A program made the translations under genes and the position numbers. 38,858 nucleotides of DNA from Alphaproteobacteria bacterium (GTDB taxonomy: Bacteria; Pseudomonadota; Alphaproteobacteria; UBA9219): the NCBI GenBank assembly GCA_009779135.1, contig WREW01000011.1:1-38858 (forward strand), written 5' to 3'. Below the pieces are notes generated by a model. It was not told where the DNA came from, made no database searches, and saw only the letters and a list, made by a program, of their open reading frames with translations. Positions 23,580 through 33,081 of this stretch are shown here, piece after piece (position 1 is the stretch's first letter; each line of letters starts with the position of its first letter).

Positions 23580-26500
23580 CTATTCTTCGTCCAAAGGTGT
23601 ATCCACGGGTTTTGTATTATCCGAGAAAAACAAACTGCGCAAAATCCCGGGCGTTAAAAGCGAAACCGGATTCACCGACACGTCAGGGTTGGAGATATTG
23701 CCCTTCACCCTGAAAGTCGCTGAAAGAATGCCCTGCCCCTTTCCGCCTGTAATCACGCGCCCCAGAAGAGGGATCGCGCCGATCACGTTATTGACAAAGG
23801 AAAAGGGAACAATCGTCCCGCTAAGACTGGTCTGGCCTGTTTCAACATTGATGTCGCCGTTAATGTTAATGCCGTAAACCGAACCCTGAGCGCGAACATC
23901 TTTAAGACTAAGCACGCGTCCTTCAAAAATATAATTCCCGCGCAAACGGTCAAAGCTGGCTTCGCCGGTGATGACATCAATAAGACCCAAAGGCGAAACC
24001 GCGCTTAAAATACGCGCCAGCACAGGAAGATCCGTCACGACAAAAGAACCGATCCTGATAGTGCCTTCAAGCCGCCGAGGCGACCCGGGCGGGCTTTTGC
24101 CGCGAATCTCAACCTCGCCATGGCGGATAATTTTGCCCATCCCCATCCCTTCAAGCGCAACGCCGAGATTATCGGCGATAAGTTTGAAGGAAGCCGGTTT
24201 CTCCTCACGCGCCGGCTCAAGGCGGATGGTCAAAGGCGTTTTACCCAGCGCCAAAGCCGTCAAATCAATATCCACCCACCCCACACTGTCGCGCTGCGCG
24301 TAACCTTTGAGCTGATCGAGAAAACCGTTCTTGTTCGTATAAAGCCTGTTAAGACGAAAGACATAACGCCGTGGGCGTTTGCGTTCTTCCATTTTTTCCG
24401 GCTCCTGCGCGGGCATCGGGCCGTCAAAATCCATGCCGTTCATGTCAAATGCATCGCCGGTGATGTGCAAAACCAAAGGCTTTGTAGGATCAACAGGTTT
24501 TTCGTAAAGAAGCTGGGCGCGGCTGCGTCCCAGATGAAAGGGCTTAAAGCGCATCGCCACAAGCTGGCCCGTTTTATCATCAAACTCAAAGTTTCCTTGA
24601 ACAAAAGCGTCCTTCCCTTTGATTTCAAAAACCGGAACACGGAGATTTTTTCTGTCTTCAATCTCTATGCGGAAAGATAAAACGGCCTCAACACCGGCAT
24701 TTTTCTGCCACCCTATATCGTAAAGCGCAACAGCGGCAGGCGTTAATGTGACTTGCCCCTCAAGCGTGGAAAAACCGCTCTGCAAACGCTTGTAGCGCAA
24801 AGTCACAGGCGTAGATCCCGTAACTTTGGCCAGCTGATGAAGATCATAAAACCGGCCCCATTGCGCGCCGTCCACCAAAGCGCGGAGCGTGCCGTCATGG
24901 AAAGGGATCTTTCCTTTTGCGTCCGGCTGAAAATTGCTCCGCCAGTCAAGCTGCGCAGAAACATCGTTAAGAGAGATCTTCCCTTTAAGGTTCAAACCTT
25001 TTTCCGTCAAATCAAGATCAAACGCGCCACGAGAAAGCGCAATGCGCGGAATTAAACTGTCCTCGGGCACGCCGAAGTTTCTTACTTTGGCTTTGGCTTT
25101 AAGTTTGACATGATGAAAAGTCAGGCCGTTGATAAGCGGAAAAGCAAGCGTAACAACGCCGTCAACCACACCACTCGTGATAGAAGGATCAAGCCCGATT
25201 TCTTTCGCAAAACCCAAAGGCGGAGAATCAATAACCTCCAAAACCTGCCGCACCGGCCCTTTCACCGCGATGGGCAGCGTGATGGTTTCAATCTCATCCC
25301 GCAAATTGCCGATAACGATGGTAAAAGGCTGAACCTGAACATCCTTGATGTTCCCTTTCAAAATATGAATATCGATTTTATCAAGCCCGAAAGTCGCGCG
25401 CGCGGCAGCATTTTCAACCGCCGGCATGCCTTCAAGATAACGCACCCGCCCGTTATGAGCTGTTGCATGGCCCGTCAGAGAATCCAGATTTATATTTTCA
25501 AGATCATTCAAACGCGCACGGCCCTTAATCGTCACTTCAGCATGATCGTAAACGCCGCCGCTTAGGCTTTCGGCCATCCATTCCCGCACATCAGGCAGTA
25601 AAGGCTTGGGCCAAAGCGTGGTGAACTCATCCATCAAAAGCCGGTCAAGCGTAAGGTGAAAAGTAAAAGCCCCCCCATCAAGCCTGCGCGAAGAACGCCA
25701 GACAAGATCTTTGGGCGTAGGCATCTTCATCTCAAACTTCATCCCAAGCTGGGGGCCGTCAAAATCAGCCTTGGCCACAGGAACGCTGAGCGTAGCTTTG
25801 CTTTTGTCGTAAAGAGCCTCAAGCTTCAAACTTTTGATCTTGCGCGGCGCTTCCCACAGCGAGGTATCGGCCAAAATCCCCGCCCCGCCATCGATTTTAA
25901 ACGAAGCCGAAGAAACATTGAAAGAGCGGTCTGCATGAATCTTGATCGCGCCCGAAACAGGAAAATCCGCCACTTTCAAAACATCCAGATTAAACTTGTG
26001 CGCGGCAAAAGAGGCCGGACGTATATTCTGAAAATCCAGCCCGATTTTATGGAGCCGCGCGTCAAAATCAAACTGGTAAGACAGCTGCAAACCGGATGTC
26101 TTTTCTTTTTCGACAAGCTCAAACCGCGCCTGACCGGAAGAGTTGCGCTGCTGGTGGTTAAAAGTGATAGAGGGCGCGGCAATAGACCAATCCTGCCCGT
26201 CCTTTTCATCGCGCACAAAAATCTCGACATGGCTGATATTGATATTCTGGCGCAGCCAAGGATGTGCCATTTCGCCCGCAAGCGATCTGAGGAATAAACC
26301 ATCCATAAAAGGCCGGAAAAAACCGCCTGACGCGGAAGAAGACGGACGCTCAGGCGCAATCATTCCCTGCGCATCACGCACAAGCCAGACTTTGATGTCC
26401 TCCGCCGTCAATCTGTAGGGGATCACGCGCCCGCGTATAAGATTGCGCGGCCTCACATGAACGTCCAAAGCGCGCGCCGTCGCCACAGGCCGCCCTTGCA

Positions 26501-26774
26501 TATTGTTCAAGGAAACCCCGCCGACCACGAGCGTTAAAAGCTGGCGCTCCTGATCCCATGCCAAAACAGCGCGATCCACCTGCGTGTGAAGAGACGGCAC
26601 CAAAAACGCCGCCACCGTTTCGATGGTAGAGGAAATCTCAGCCTTGTTCACAGCCCACATAGCAATGCGCCAAGACAAAAACACCAGCAACAAAGCCAGC
26701 ACGGCAAACAAGGCCGCAAGAGCTTTGAAGGTAAGAAAGAAAACGCGCGTAAGCCACAAGTTATAGCGAGCCAT
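23580..26774 (-). CDS. AsmA/YhdP-like envelope protein (DUF3971-type)
   Basis: The 1064-residue protein has one N-terminal membrane helix (about residues 7-38) and a very long periplasmic part rich in beta strands. The pattern matches AsmA-like/YhdP proteins: DUF3971-type central repeats and an AsmA-like C-terminal region ([37 protein letters not shown]). Family members are thought to form bridge-like channels carrying phospholipids to the outer membrane. The ATG at 26774 with AAAAGGAA upstream is chosen; a 49-codon upstream extension overlaps the region divergent to tsaC and has no matching domain. It is the first gene of the unit with fumC. It is named YhdP-like by domain layout, not by detailed similarity. 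Confidence 0.85.
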   Translation of the reverse strand: MARYNLWLTRVFFLTFKALAALFAVLALLLVFLSWRIAMWAVNKAEISSTIETVAAFLVPSLHTQVDRAVLAWDQERQLLTLVVGGVSLNNMQGRPVATARALDVHVRPRNLIRGRVIPYRLTAEDIKVWLVRDAQGMIAPERPSSSASGGFFRPFMDGLFLRSLAGEMAHPWLRQNINISHVEIFVRDEKDGQDWSIAAPSITFNHQQRNSSGQARFELVEKEKTSGLQLSYQFDFDARLHKIGLDFQNIRPASFAAHKFNLDVLKVADFPVSGAIKIHADRSFNVSSASFKIDGGAGILADTSLWEAPRKIKSLKLEALYDKSKATLSVPVAKADFDGPQLGMKFEMKMPTPKDLVWRSSRRLDGGAFTFHLTLDRLLMDEFTTLWPKPLLPDVREWMAESLSGGVYDHAEVTIKGRARLNDLENINLDSLTGHATAHNGRVRYLEGMPAVENAAARATFGLDKIDIHILKGNIKDVQVQPFTIVIGNLRDEIETITLPIAVKGPVRQVLEVIDSPPLGFAKEIGLDPSITSGVVDGVVTLAFPLINGLTFHHVKLKAKAKVRNFGVPEDSLIPRIALSRGAFDLDLTEKGLNLKGKISLNDVSAQLDWRSNFQPDAKGKIPFHDGTLRALVDGAQWGRFYDLHQLAKVTGSTPVTLRYKRLQSGFSTLEGQVTLTPAAVALYDIGWQKNAGVEAVLSFRIEIEDRKNLRVPVFEIKGKDAFVQGNFEFDDKTGQLVAMRFKPFHLGRSRAQLLYEKPVDPTKPLVLHITGDAFDMNGMDFDGPMPAQEPEKMEERKRPRRYVFRLNRLYTNKNGFLDQLKGYAQRDSVGWVDIDLTALALGKTPLTIRLEPAREEKPASFKLIADNLGVALEGMGMGKIIRHGEVEIRGKSPPGSPRRLEGTIRIGSFVVTDLPVLARILSAVSPLGLIDVITGEASFDRLRGNYIFEGRVLSLKDVRAQGSVYGININGDINVETGQTSLSGTIVPFSFVNNVIGAIPLLGRVITGGKGQGILSATFRVKGNISNPDVSVNPVSLLTPGILRSLFFSDNTKPVDTPLDEE

Positions 26775-26914
26775 CAAGGCAAAAGTTCCTTTTTCAGGGA
26801 GCGCAGCAGGATACCACGAAACCAAAGCCACGAAAAGCTTCCTAAAAAGACCTTTTAATGATAAAAACACAGGCGGAAAACCCGCTATTGTTTTGATTTC
26901 AAAATAAAAGACCC

Positions 26915-27874
26915 ATGACAATCATAAAACCCGCCACACAAGAGTCTGTAAAAGAAGCCGCCCGCCTGCTTCAGGCGGGCGCGCTTGTCGCCTTCCCGAC
27001 AGAAACCGTTTACGGCCTCGGCGCGGACGCCACGAACGCCCGCGCGGTCGCCTCGATCTACGAGGTCAAAGGGCGCCCTCAATTCAATCCTCTGATTATC
27101 CATATCGCGGACAGCCAAGCGCTAGAAAGGCACGTCCATGTACATGAGCAAGCCTTAAAACTCGCCGCGCTCTTTTGGCCCGGGCCTTTAACGATGGTAT
27201 TGCCGCGCAAGACTGATACGCCAATCGCCCTTTTGGCCGGCGCAGGCCTAAGCACGCTCGCCATGCGTTGCCCCGATCATGAAACAGCGCTGCAACTTCT
27301 GAGTCAAGCAAAGCTCCCCATCGCCGCGCCAAGCGCCAACGCCTCCGGCACATTAAGCCCGACTTGCGCGCAGGATGTCTATGACTCGCTCGGCTCAAAA
27401 CTTGAAATGATTTTGGACGCAGGAAAATGCAAAGTCGGACTTGAATCAACAATTCTGGATCTGACAAGCGCGCAACCCATCCTGCTGCGCCCGGGCGCCA
27501 TCACGCAGGAAGAATTGGAAACCCACCTCGGCCCAATTCAAACAGAACTAAACAGCGAAACCCCCAAAAGCCCGGGCCAGCTCACAAACCACTACGCGCC
27601 AAACCTACCCGTCCGCCTCAACGCAACAAGCGCCGCACAGGATGAGGCCTTCCTGCTTTTCGGCGACGCCCCCCCCTACCAAGGCGGAGCAAAACGCCTA
27701 AACCTCAGCGAAACCGGAGACCTAAAAGAAGCCGCCGCCAACCTCTTTTCTATGCTACGCCTTTTAGACAACCCAACCCTCAAAGCCATCGCCATCACCC
27801 CCATCCCTTCCCAAGGCCTAGGCACCGCCATCAACGACCGCCTAACCCGAGCCGCCGCCCCCCGCAAACCATAA
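26915..27874 (+). CDS. tsaC: L-threonylcarbamoyladenylate synthase (TsaC/Sua5, long form)
   Basis: The 319-residue enzyme makes threonylcarbamoyl-AMP for the t6A modification of ANN-decoding tRNAs. The YrdC domain (about 1-200) shows PTETVYGLG (28-36), KGRPQFNPL (52-60) and SANASG. The extra C-terminal Sua5 domain (about 220-319) and the LTNHYAPNLPV linker mark the long Sua5 form. It is divergent from the AsmA-like gene. The last codons are proline-rich and unusually C-rich. A palindromic repeat begins eight bases after the stop. No strong ribosome-binding site is seen. Confidence 0.95.
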   Translation: MTIIKPATQESVKEAARLLQAGALVAFPTETVYGLGADATNARAVASIYEVKGRPQFNPLIIHIADSQALERHVHVHEQALKLAALFWPGPLTMVLPRKTDTPIALLAGAGLSTLAMRCPDHETALQLLSQAKLPIAAPSANASGTLSPTCAQDVYDSLGSKLEMILDAGKCKVGLESTILDLTSAQPILLRPGAITQEELETHLGPIQTELNSETPKSPGQLTNHYAPNLPVRLNATSAAQDEAFLLFGDAPPYQGGAKRLNLSETGDLKEAAANLFSMLRLLDNPTLKAIAITPIPSQGLGTAINDRLTRAAAPRKP

Positions 27875-27882
27875 CCCCCCAC

Positions 27883-27988
27883 TTGTCATTGCGAGGAAAG
27901 CCGCCGCAGGCGGATTGACGCGGCAATCTCGGCAACGTCGGTACAGAGATTGCCACGTCAGGCCTAAAGGCCTTCCTCGCAATGACAA
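27883..27988. repeat. Dispersed palindromic repeat, copy 2
   Basis: The clearest copy. TTGTCATTGCGAGGAA opens the left arm and TTCCTCGCAATGACAA closes the right arm; inner parts GACGCGGCAATCTC and GAGATTGCCACGTC also pair. Each arm carries its own small hairpin (CCGCC-GCA-GGCGG and AGGCC-TAAA-GGCCT), so a single strand would fold into a branched cloverleaf-like shape. It lies between tsaC and the transglycosylase gene. Confidence 0.9.
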
Positions 27989-27998
27989 ATAGAACAAG

Positions 27999-28021
27999 CC
28001 CTCCCCCCTCGCGGGGGAGGG
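27999..28021. terminator. Strong GC hairpin between converging genes
   Basis: CCCTCCCCC pairs with GGGGGAGGG around a 5-base loop. It sits between the ends of tsaC and the lytic transglycosylase gene. There is no T-run on either side, so termination may be structural or the hairpin may belong to the repeat next to it. Confidence 0.5.
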
Positions 28022-28058
28022 TTGGGTGGGGGGCATCTAAGGAAGACAAGCCCTAAAC

Positions 28059-28997
28059 CTATGAAACCTTCCGCGCCTCAAGCGCAAAATAAGCGGCATC
28101 CATTTGTGCTAGCAGCATAGTCGCAAAAGTTGGGCTGGTGTGGGGCGACAAAGAAATATTATTCACGCCCTGCCCGCTATGCCCCATCCCGACAAGTTGC
28201 GAGGACGCTTTCGTCTCGCGCAACGAAAGCGCACGCCCCCGCCCCATGGACTGCGCCGCCGTCAAATCATTGTGCGAAGCCGCATTCAACGCCGCCAACT
28301 TCACCTGCGTAAGATCCGGTTTCTGTTTTGCATAACGCACCCCGCCTTCCGGCAAAACCGCCGGAGCGTCAAACTTCTGCGCAAACCGCGCATAAACCTC
28401 GGAAACTGTTTTGGCTTCACCCGTCGCCTTGTCAAAAAAGACATTCTTATGGGCCGCCGCCGCCGCAGGCAAAAGATCCGCCGCCGCTGCTTTGGGATTG
28501 TCCTTCATCGCGCACATAAACTTGCACGCCCCTTGCGCGCCGAGGAAATGCGCCAGATACATCTCTGTCGCCCCGATCTTCTGCTTTGTCTGACGCGCCA
28601 GCACCGCCTTGTTGTCCTGCGCCAGTTCCGCTGCCATCAACGAGGCCACTTCCGGATCATAACGCAAGTTCAAAATGGCTTTCTGCGCCGACTGGTCTTT
28701 AACCCGCGCCACGCCATCCTGCCCTATGGTGATTTGATCGGCCACATCTGAAAGCCCATGATCTGCCCCATGCGCTTTCAGCGTGCGCAGCCAAGTCTGG
28801 TCAATAAATTGAAAAAGCCCCGAAGCCGAGCTGGTTTTCGCCTTGGCCGTCGCGTTAAGGCCGCTTTCCTGCTGCGCCTTGTTCAGCAGGTAGGAAAAAT
28901 CGACCCCCGTGCGTTCACTCGCAGACTTGATGGCTTGCAGCGCGCGCAGCCGGCCTGTGTCCTGCTGAGACGTTACTGCATTGATTTGGCTTGGCAT
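28059..28997 (-). CDS. Lytic transglycosylase-like protein (SLT domain)
   Basis: The 312-residue protein has an SLT-type domain at about 20-75: the catalytic Glu44 in QQESGLNATAKAKTSSASGL and the GLFQFIDQTWL strand are clear. Such enzymes cleave peptidoglycan between MurNAc and GlcNAc. No signal peptide is seen with the start at 28997 (MPSQINAV), which would suit export by another route or a role with a secretion or flagellar apparatus; with an upstream start at 29099 the N-terminus would be poorly signal-like. The C-terminal 150 residues are Ala-rich and unassigned. It is divergent from rnhB with about 120 bases between, which likely hold both promoters. Confidence 0.85.
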   Translation of the reverse strand: MPSQINAVTSQQDTGRLRALQAIKSASERTGVDFSYLLNKAQQESGLNATAKAKTSSASGLFQFIDQTWLRTLKAHGADHGLSDVADQITIGQDGVARVKDQSAQKAILNLRYDPEVASLMAAELAQDNKAVLARQTKQKIGATEMYLAHFLGAQGACKFMCAMKDNPKAAAADLLPAAAAAHKNVFFDKATGEAKTVSEVYARFAQKFDAPAVLPEGGVRYAKQKPDLTQVKLAALNAASHNDLTAAQSMGRGRALSLRETKASSQLVGMGHSGQGVNNISLSPHTSPTFATMLLAQMDAAYFALEARKVS

Positions 28998-29117
28998 AAT
29001 ACTCAAAGCACCCTCGCATATGATAAAGAGAACAAGATCATTCACCTTTATCGATGCAAGCCTCGTGCCAAAACAGTTCCCTTTACAGAGCAGGAGCAAG
29101 CCGCCACAATTCGCGCC

Positions 29118-29762
29118 ATGACGACTCCCTCTCTTGCTTATGAAATCATGGCGGGCCGCAAGGAAGGCAAAATAATCTGCGGCGTTGACGAAGTTGGCCG
29201 AGGCCCTCTGGCAGGGCCTGTCGTGGCCGCGGCTTTGATTATCCCCTTGCAGGGCCTGCCGGAATCTCTTGCCGCCCAGATCAATGACAGCAAAAAACTA
29301 TCGCCGCGCCAGCGTGAAAGCCTTTTTCCTCACCTGACCGCCTTGTGTCCTTACGCCGTTGCACAAGCCAGCGTTGAAGAAATCGACAGCCTGAACATCC
29401 TACACGCCTCTCTTTTGGCCATGAGCCGCGCCATCCGCGCCCTACCCCTTGTGCCGGATCATGCGCTGATTGACGGCAATAAACGCCCAAAGGATCTTCC
29501 CTGCAACGCCTCGCCCCTTATCAAAGGCGATGGGCAAAGCCTTTCCATCGCCGCCGCCTCCATCATCGCCAAAGTAACCCGCGACCGCATTATGGCCGAG
29601 CTGGATCAAGATTTTCCGGCCTATGGCTGGGCGCGCAACGCGGGCTACGGCACGGCGCAGCATCTCAAGGCGCTTGAAACGCACGGCCCCACAATCTGGC
29701 ACCGGAAAAGCTTTGCGCCCGTCGCGCGTATGGTCACAAAAACAACAAGAGGCACACCATGA
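29118..29762 (+). CDS. rnhB: Ribonuclease HII
   Basis: The 214-residue enzyme cuts RNA in RNA-DNA hybrids and removes single ribonucleotides from DNA. The metal site is visible: Asp24-Glu25 in CGVDEVGRGPLAGPVVAAA, the third acid in HALIDGNKRP, and the fourth in VTRDRIM. GRGPLAGPV is the family signature. The start at 29118 is chosen because the family begins close to the VDEVGRG motif; longer upstream frames overlap the divergent gene. The stop overlaps the next start (ATGA, 29759-29762), so it is coupled with the hydrolase gene. Confidence 0.96.
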   Translation: MTTPSLAYEIMAGRKEGKIICGVDEVGRGPLAGPVVAAALIIPLQGLPESLAAQINDSKKLSPRQRESLFPHLTALCPYAVAQASVEEIDSLNILHASLLAMSRAIRALPLVPDHALIDGNKRPKDLPCNASPLIKGDGQSLSIAAASIIAKVTRDRIMAELDQDFPAYGWARNAGYGTAQHLKALETHGPTIWHRKSFAPVARMVTKTTRGTP

Positions 29763-31324
29763 ACAAAAAGTTTTTCAACTTCGCTAAATACACTTTGATA
29801 ACTTTTCTCGTTCTGCTTGTGCTGCTGGTGGCGGGCGTTGCCGTGCGCCTGATATATATGCCTGACTTGCGGCCATGGCACCGTTTCGTTCCCGTTGAAT
29901 TGACGGCGGCGGAAATGGATCGCGCAACATGGCAGGACTATATTGAGCGCGAAAACAAAATATTTGCCGATGTTATCCGCGAAGTGGTTTCAAAGACTCC
30001 CGAAAGCGAAAACACGCCGGTCAACCGCTATTTTGAAGGCAGTCTCGTCCATCCGGCAAACTTTAAAGAGGACTGGAACCGCTCTTACCTCCTGATCCCC
30101 AAACATCCGAAAGGCGCCGTTGTTTTGTTGCATGGCCTGACGGACTCGCCCTACAGCCTGCGGCATATCGCGCAAATATATTACCAAAAAGGCTTTGTTG
30201 CGCTGGGACTAAGACTGCCGGCACATGGCACAGTCCCAGGCGCGCTGACGAAAAGCGTCTGGCAGGACTGGATGGCCGCCACAAAAATGGCCGTGAGAGA
30301 AGCAAGAAAAATGACTCCGGCAGACACGCCCTTGCATCTGGTCGGATTTTCACAAGGCGGCACGCTTGCCATCAAATATGCGCTGGACGCGCTTGAAGAC
30401 AGCAGCCTAAGCCGCCCCGACAGACTGGTTTTGATTTCGCCGATGGTCGGCATTACGCGGCTTTCCAAGCTGGCGGAAATTATGGATCTGCCTTCAGTCC
30501 TTCCTGGTTTTGAAAAAGCCGCATGGCTTAGTATTATTCCCGAGTTCAATCCGTTCAAATACAACTCATTCCCCGTCAACGCCGTGAAGCAAGCGCGCCT
30601 GCTGATCGCCGATATGAGGCGGCAAATCATAAGACTGCATAGAAACAGCCTGATAAAAGAGCTTCCGCCCATCATGACGTTTCAGTCTATCGTCGATTAC
30701 ACAGTCAGCACGCCGGCGCTTATAAATGACCTTTACAGCTATTTGTCGAGTCATGGAAACGAACTGGTATTGTTCGATGTCAACCGCGACACGGCCTTCA
30801 CGCCGCTGGTGCGTCCGGTTTTTGTTAATATGGTTTCAAAGATGCTGCCGGATTTACCCCAGCGTTACAAAATAACGATCATCGGCAACGCCGCCACCGG
30901 CGACTCCGGCGCTGCGGAGAAAATTGCCGCGCCCGGCAGCAAGGATTTTATAGCCAGAAAACTGGGGCTTCTCTATCCGCCGAATGTCTTTTCACTCTCC
31001 CACATCTCATTGCCCTTTCCGGAGAGCGACCCTCTATACGGCTCCGCGCCGAACCCTGAAACAAAGAACGAGTTCGGCGTGAATCTGGGCCTTGTCGCCA
31101 ACGCGCAGGGCGAGCGCGGTGTTTTGGAAATAAACACGAACCTGTTTTTCAGAATCTCCTCAAACCCCCTGTTCCCTTATCTGGTAGAGCGCATAAATGA
31201 TGCAATAAACACCACCCCTACGCCGCAAGAGCTCCCCGCCATCACAAACACAAAATCCAAAATCACCGAAGAAGAATACGACGCCCTCATGAAAGAGTCC
31301 GATTACAAAGAAACACCATTTTAG
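29759..31324 (+). CDS. Membrane-anchored alpha/beta hydrolase
   Basis: The 521-residue protein has an N-terminal membrane helix (about 12-32) and a serine hydrolase domain of the S33/Hydrolase_4 type. The nucleophile is Ser198 in GFSQGG and the oxyanion strand motif is LLHGLTDSP (123-131). The long C-terminal half contains a predicted catalytic His candidate in FSLSHISLPFPESDPLYG. The helix suggests the catalytic part faces the periplasm. The substrate is unknown; lipid or peptide ester cleavage are options. It is translationally coupled to rnhB. The C-terminal 45 residues are charged and probably disordered. Confidence 0.8.
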   Translation: MNKKFFNFAKYTLITFLVLLVLLVAGVAVRLIYMPDLRPWHRFVPVELTAAEMDRATWQDYIERENKIFADVIREVVSKTPESENTPVNRYFEGSLVHPANFKEDWNRSYLLIPKHPKGAVVLLHGLTDSPYSLRHIAQIYYQKGFVALGLRLPAHGTVPGALTKSVWQDWMAATKMAVREARKMTPADTPLHLVGFSQGGTLAIKYALDALEDSSLSRPDRLVLISPMVGITRLSKLAEIMDLPSVLPGFEKAAWLSIIPEFNPFKYNSFPVNAVKQARLLIADMRRQIIRLHRNSLIKELPPIMTFQSIVDYTVSTPALINDLYSYLSSHGNELVLFDVNRDTAFTPLVRPVFVNMVSKMLPDLPQRYKITIIGNAATGDSGAAEKIAAPGSKDFIARKLGLLYPPNVFSLSHISLPFPESDPLYGSAPNPETKNEFGVNLGLVANAQGERGVLEINTNLFFRISSNPLFPYLVERINDAINTTPTPQELPAITNTKSKITEEEYDALMKESDYKETPF

Positions 31325-31460
31325 AATGCCGCCCCTATAGCCCTCCTTTTCGTGGGGGAGTGTTGTCTTCTTCAGCCCGCCTCCCGCCGAAAATCCCTTT
31401 TTTGAGAAAAAACGGATGACCTACCCATTTTTGGTCTAAAACTACCCATTATAGGTAACG

Positions 31461-31575
31461 TTAATAGTTTCTTAACCTGTTTTTCCTCATGAAACTATTA
31501 TCCTCATGGTAAAATAGCCTTTATGAGCCACTAAAAAAGCTCATACCGAAATGGTTAATAAATCATGAAACTATT
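31461..31575 (+). promoter_or_regulatory. CtrA-type site and repeated TCATGAAACTATT elements
   Basis: TTAATAGTTTCTTAA (31461-31475) is a full TTAA-N7-TTAA match, followed by C as in the CtrA consensus. Direct copies of TCATGAAACTATT stand at 31487-31499 and 31563-31575, and AATAGTTTCT inside the CtrA-type site is a near copy in the opposite direction. The last copy ends 24 bases before the 31600 start. The rest of 31325-31599 is AT-rich with no gene. Confidence 0.45.
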
Positions 31576-31599
31576 TTGAGAAAGCAAAGGAGAAAGGCT

Positions 31600-32121
31600 A
31601 TGCTAAACACAGGATTGATTGAAATGACTCGTCTGATTCCCTCGCTGTGGGAGTTTGACATCTGGAACTTGGAAATGACTACCCCACCCGCACGCTTAGA
31701 TCCTGTTGCATCAATCGTCGAAGGCGATGGAGCAGGCGTCTATAGAGGCCGTCCTGAATATTTTGTTTTTCCTCTTCCTGATGGTGAAAACTTTGCGATT
31801 TTGCCTCTCTCCGGTGCCAAACCCGATTCTGGTAAGGAAGCCTACTACTATGACAAAGGCAGTTATCTTCGCCACGACCATCGTCTTTATCTCTTGATTA
31901 AACAGGAGCCTGATAAGTTTCATAAAATCACTCTAGGCGACACATACAATATGGACGGTGCTTTTCTGAGTGATGAGCATAAAAAATATCTTAAAGAACC
32001 GCTTGAGGCCAGATGGGAACAATACCAAGCGGAGTTGCGAGATAACAAGGATTGGGAAGAAGCGCAAGCGGCTAAATGGGCAGAATACCGAAGGGGGTTG
32101 CCAAAACCAGGCTTGACTTGA
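31600..32121 (+). CDS. Hypothetical protein, first gene of an unknown pair
   Basis: A 173-residue soluble protein that I do not recognise. The first 110 residues alternate strands and turns (GRPEYFVFPLPDGENFAILPLSG, then YYYDKGSYLRHDHRLYLLIKQ); the last 50 form a charged helix with tryptophans (ARWEQYQAELRDNKDWEEAQAAKWAEYR). AAAGGAGAAAGG precedes the start at 31600; an upstream TTG frame is rejected. The next gene follows after 15 bases. The promoter region is unusually rich in repeats, including a CtrA-type sequence. Confidence 0.7.
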   Translation: MLNTGLIEMTRLIPSLWEFDIWNLEMTTPPARLDPVASIVEGDGAGVYRGRPEYFVFPLPDGENFAILPLSGAKPDSGKEAYYYDKGSYLRHDHRLYLLIKQEPDKFHKITLGDTYNMDGAFLSDEHKKYLKEPLEARWEQYQAELRDNKDWEEAQAAKWAEYRRGLPKPGLT

Positions 32122-32136
32122 TTAAGGAGTCTTGCC

Positions 32137-33081
32137 ATGTCTTCTTTTCGCCATATAGCCAACGGCATTATCGACAGCGTTAAGGCTGTTATCCTCAAAG
32201 ACGGTACGGCAGCGTATCCTTATGATGGTATAGGCGGCCTTTATTCCGGTGCGCGTAAGGAAATCTTCAAGCGCACTCTTGGCCTTGATTCTGCATTTCA
32301 GGGCAATCACCAACTCATCAAACAAGTCGCGCCGCTTTTGGGCATAAAGCTTATTGATGATATGAACATCTACCAGCAGGTTTTAGGTAATGTTTATGGC
32401 TCCGGCTTGCATGTTTATGCTTACCTTCAACAAGCCTTAGCCGCTTATGGCGAAGAAACGGCCAAAGACGAAGCCGATCGCGTCATGCGCCATGCTTCGC
32501 TGTATTTTGTCGATAGTCTTTGGGGTGATGTTTATGCTTTTGTTTGGGGCGCCGGACGTGACCGTGTCTTTTTTGATACTGAGTTTCCGCGCATGGGTAT
32601 TGAAGCGGCCAGCCTTATTACCCATCTGGCCAAGTCGCGCGATATTGAAACCGTTAATGATGGCTCCATTATGGACATTCGCAAGCTTCACAAGCATCAC
32701 GCGATTGAAACGGCGTTTCGTCTTGTTTGTATCAATGGGCTTGATGTGCTTCACCGTTTGGCATGGAACACAAAGCTGGCTGAAATCAAAAGCATTCACG
32801 GCGACGCTCAGGAACTTTACATGCTTGATCTTTCCCTCGCCTTCAAGGATGTTTACAAGGAATTGACGAATCCTAACGTATCCAGACGTGAGATTGAACA
32901 GCTCCACTACAAAATGAACCGCAAAGACTTTGACGCCAGACGCATGCCCCGCCACTGCGGAACGCCGGAGGGCAGGCTTTCACGCAAGGAAGCTTCCATG
33001 CTGCATTTTATCACGATGACAACCCCAAGGCCTACAACCCTAACGATCCAAAACAATACCGGACGGAGTCTCAAGCGTTGA
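32137..33081 (+). CDS. Hypothetical protein, second gene of the unknown pair
   Basis: A 314-residue protein that I do not recognise. It appears soluble and mostly helical, with many His, Tyr and Asp residues (RKLHKHHAIETAFRLV, HASLYFVDSLWGDVYAFVWG). The first 50 residues include a Gly/Tyr-rich stretch (AYPYDGIGGLYSGARKE). The C-terminal 60 residues are basic. TAAGGAG precedes the start. It shares a transcript with the 31600 gene. Its last 42 bases overlap the end of the convergent secreted-protein gene; the protein may have been extended at its end, because the final 20 residues look like out-of-frame antisense sequence. Confidence 0.65.
   Translation: MSSFRHIANGIIDSVKAVILKDGTAAYPYDGIGGLYSGARKEIFKRTLGLDSAFQGNHQLIKQVAPLLGIKLIDDMNIYQQVLGNVYGSGLHVYAYLQQALAAYGEETAKDEADRVMRHASLYFVDSLWGDVYAFVWGAGRDRVFFDTEFPRMGIEAASLITHLAKSRDIETVNDGSIMDIRKLHKHHAIETAFRLVCINGLDVLHRLAWNTKLAEIKSIHGDAQELYMLDLSLAFKDVYKELTNPNVSRREIEQLHYKMNRKDFDARRMPRHCGTPEGRLSRKEASMLHFITMTTPRPTTLTIQNNTGRSLKR

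Noticed and set aside
27831-28049. Minus ORFs with PTQPSPARGEG
   Set aside because: They are translations of the GC hairpin and the palindromic repeat, and recur as artefacts of such hairpins in many genomes.
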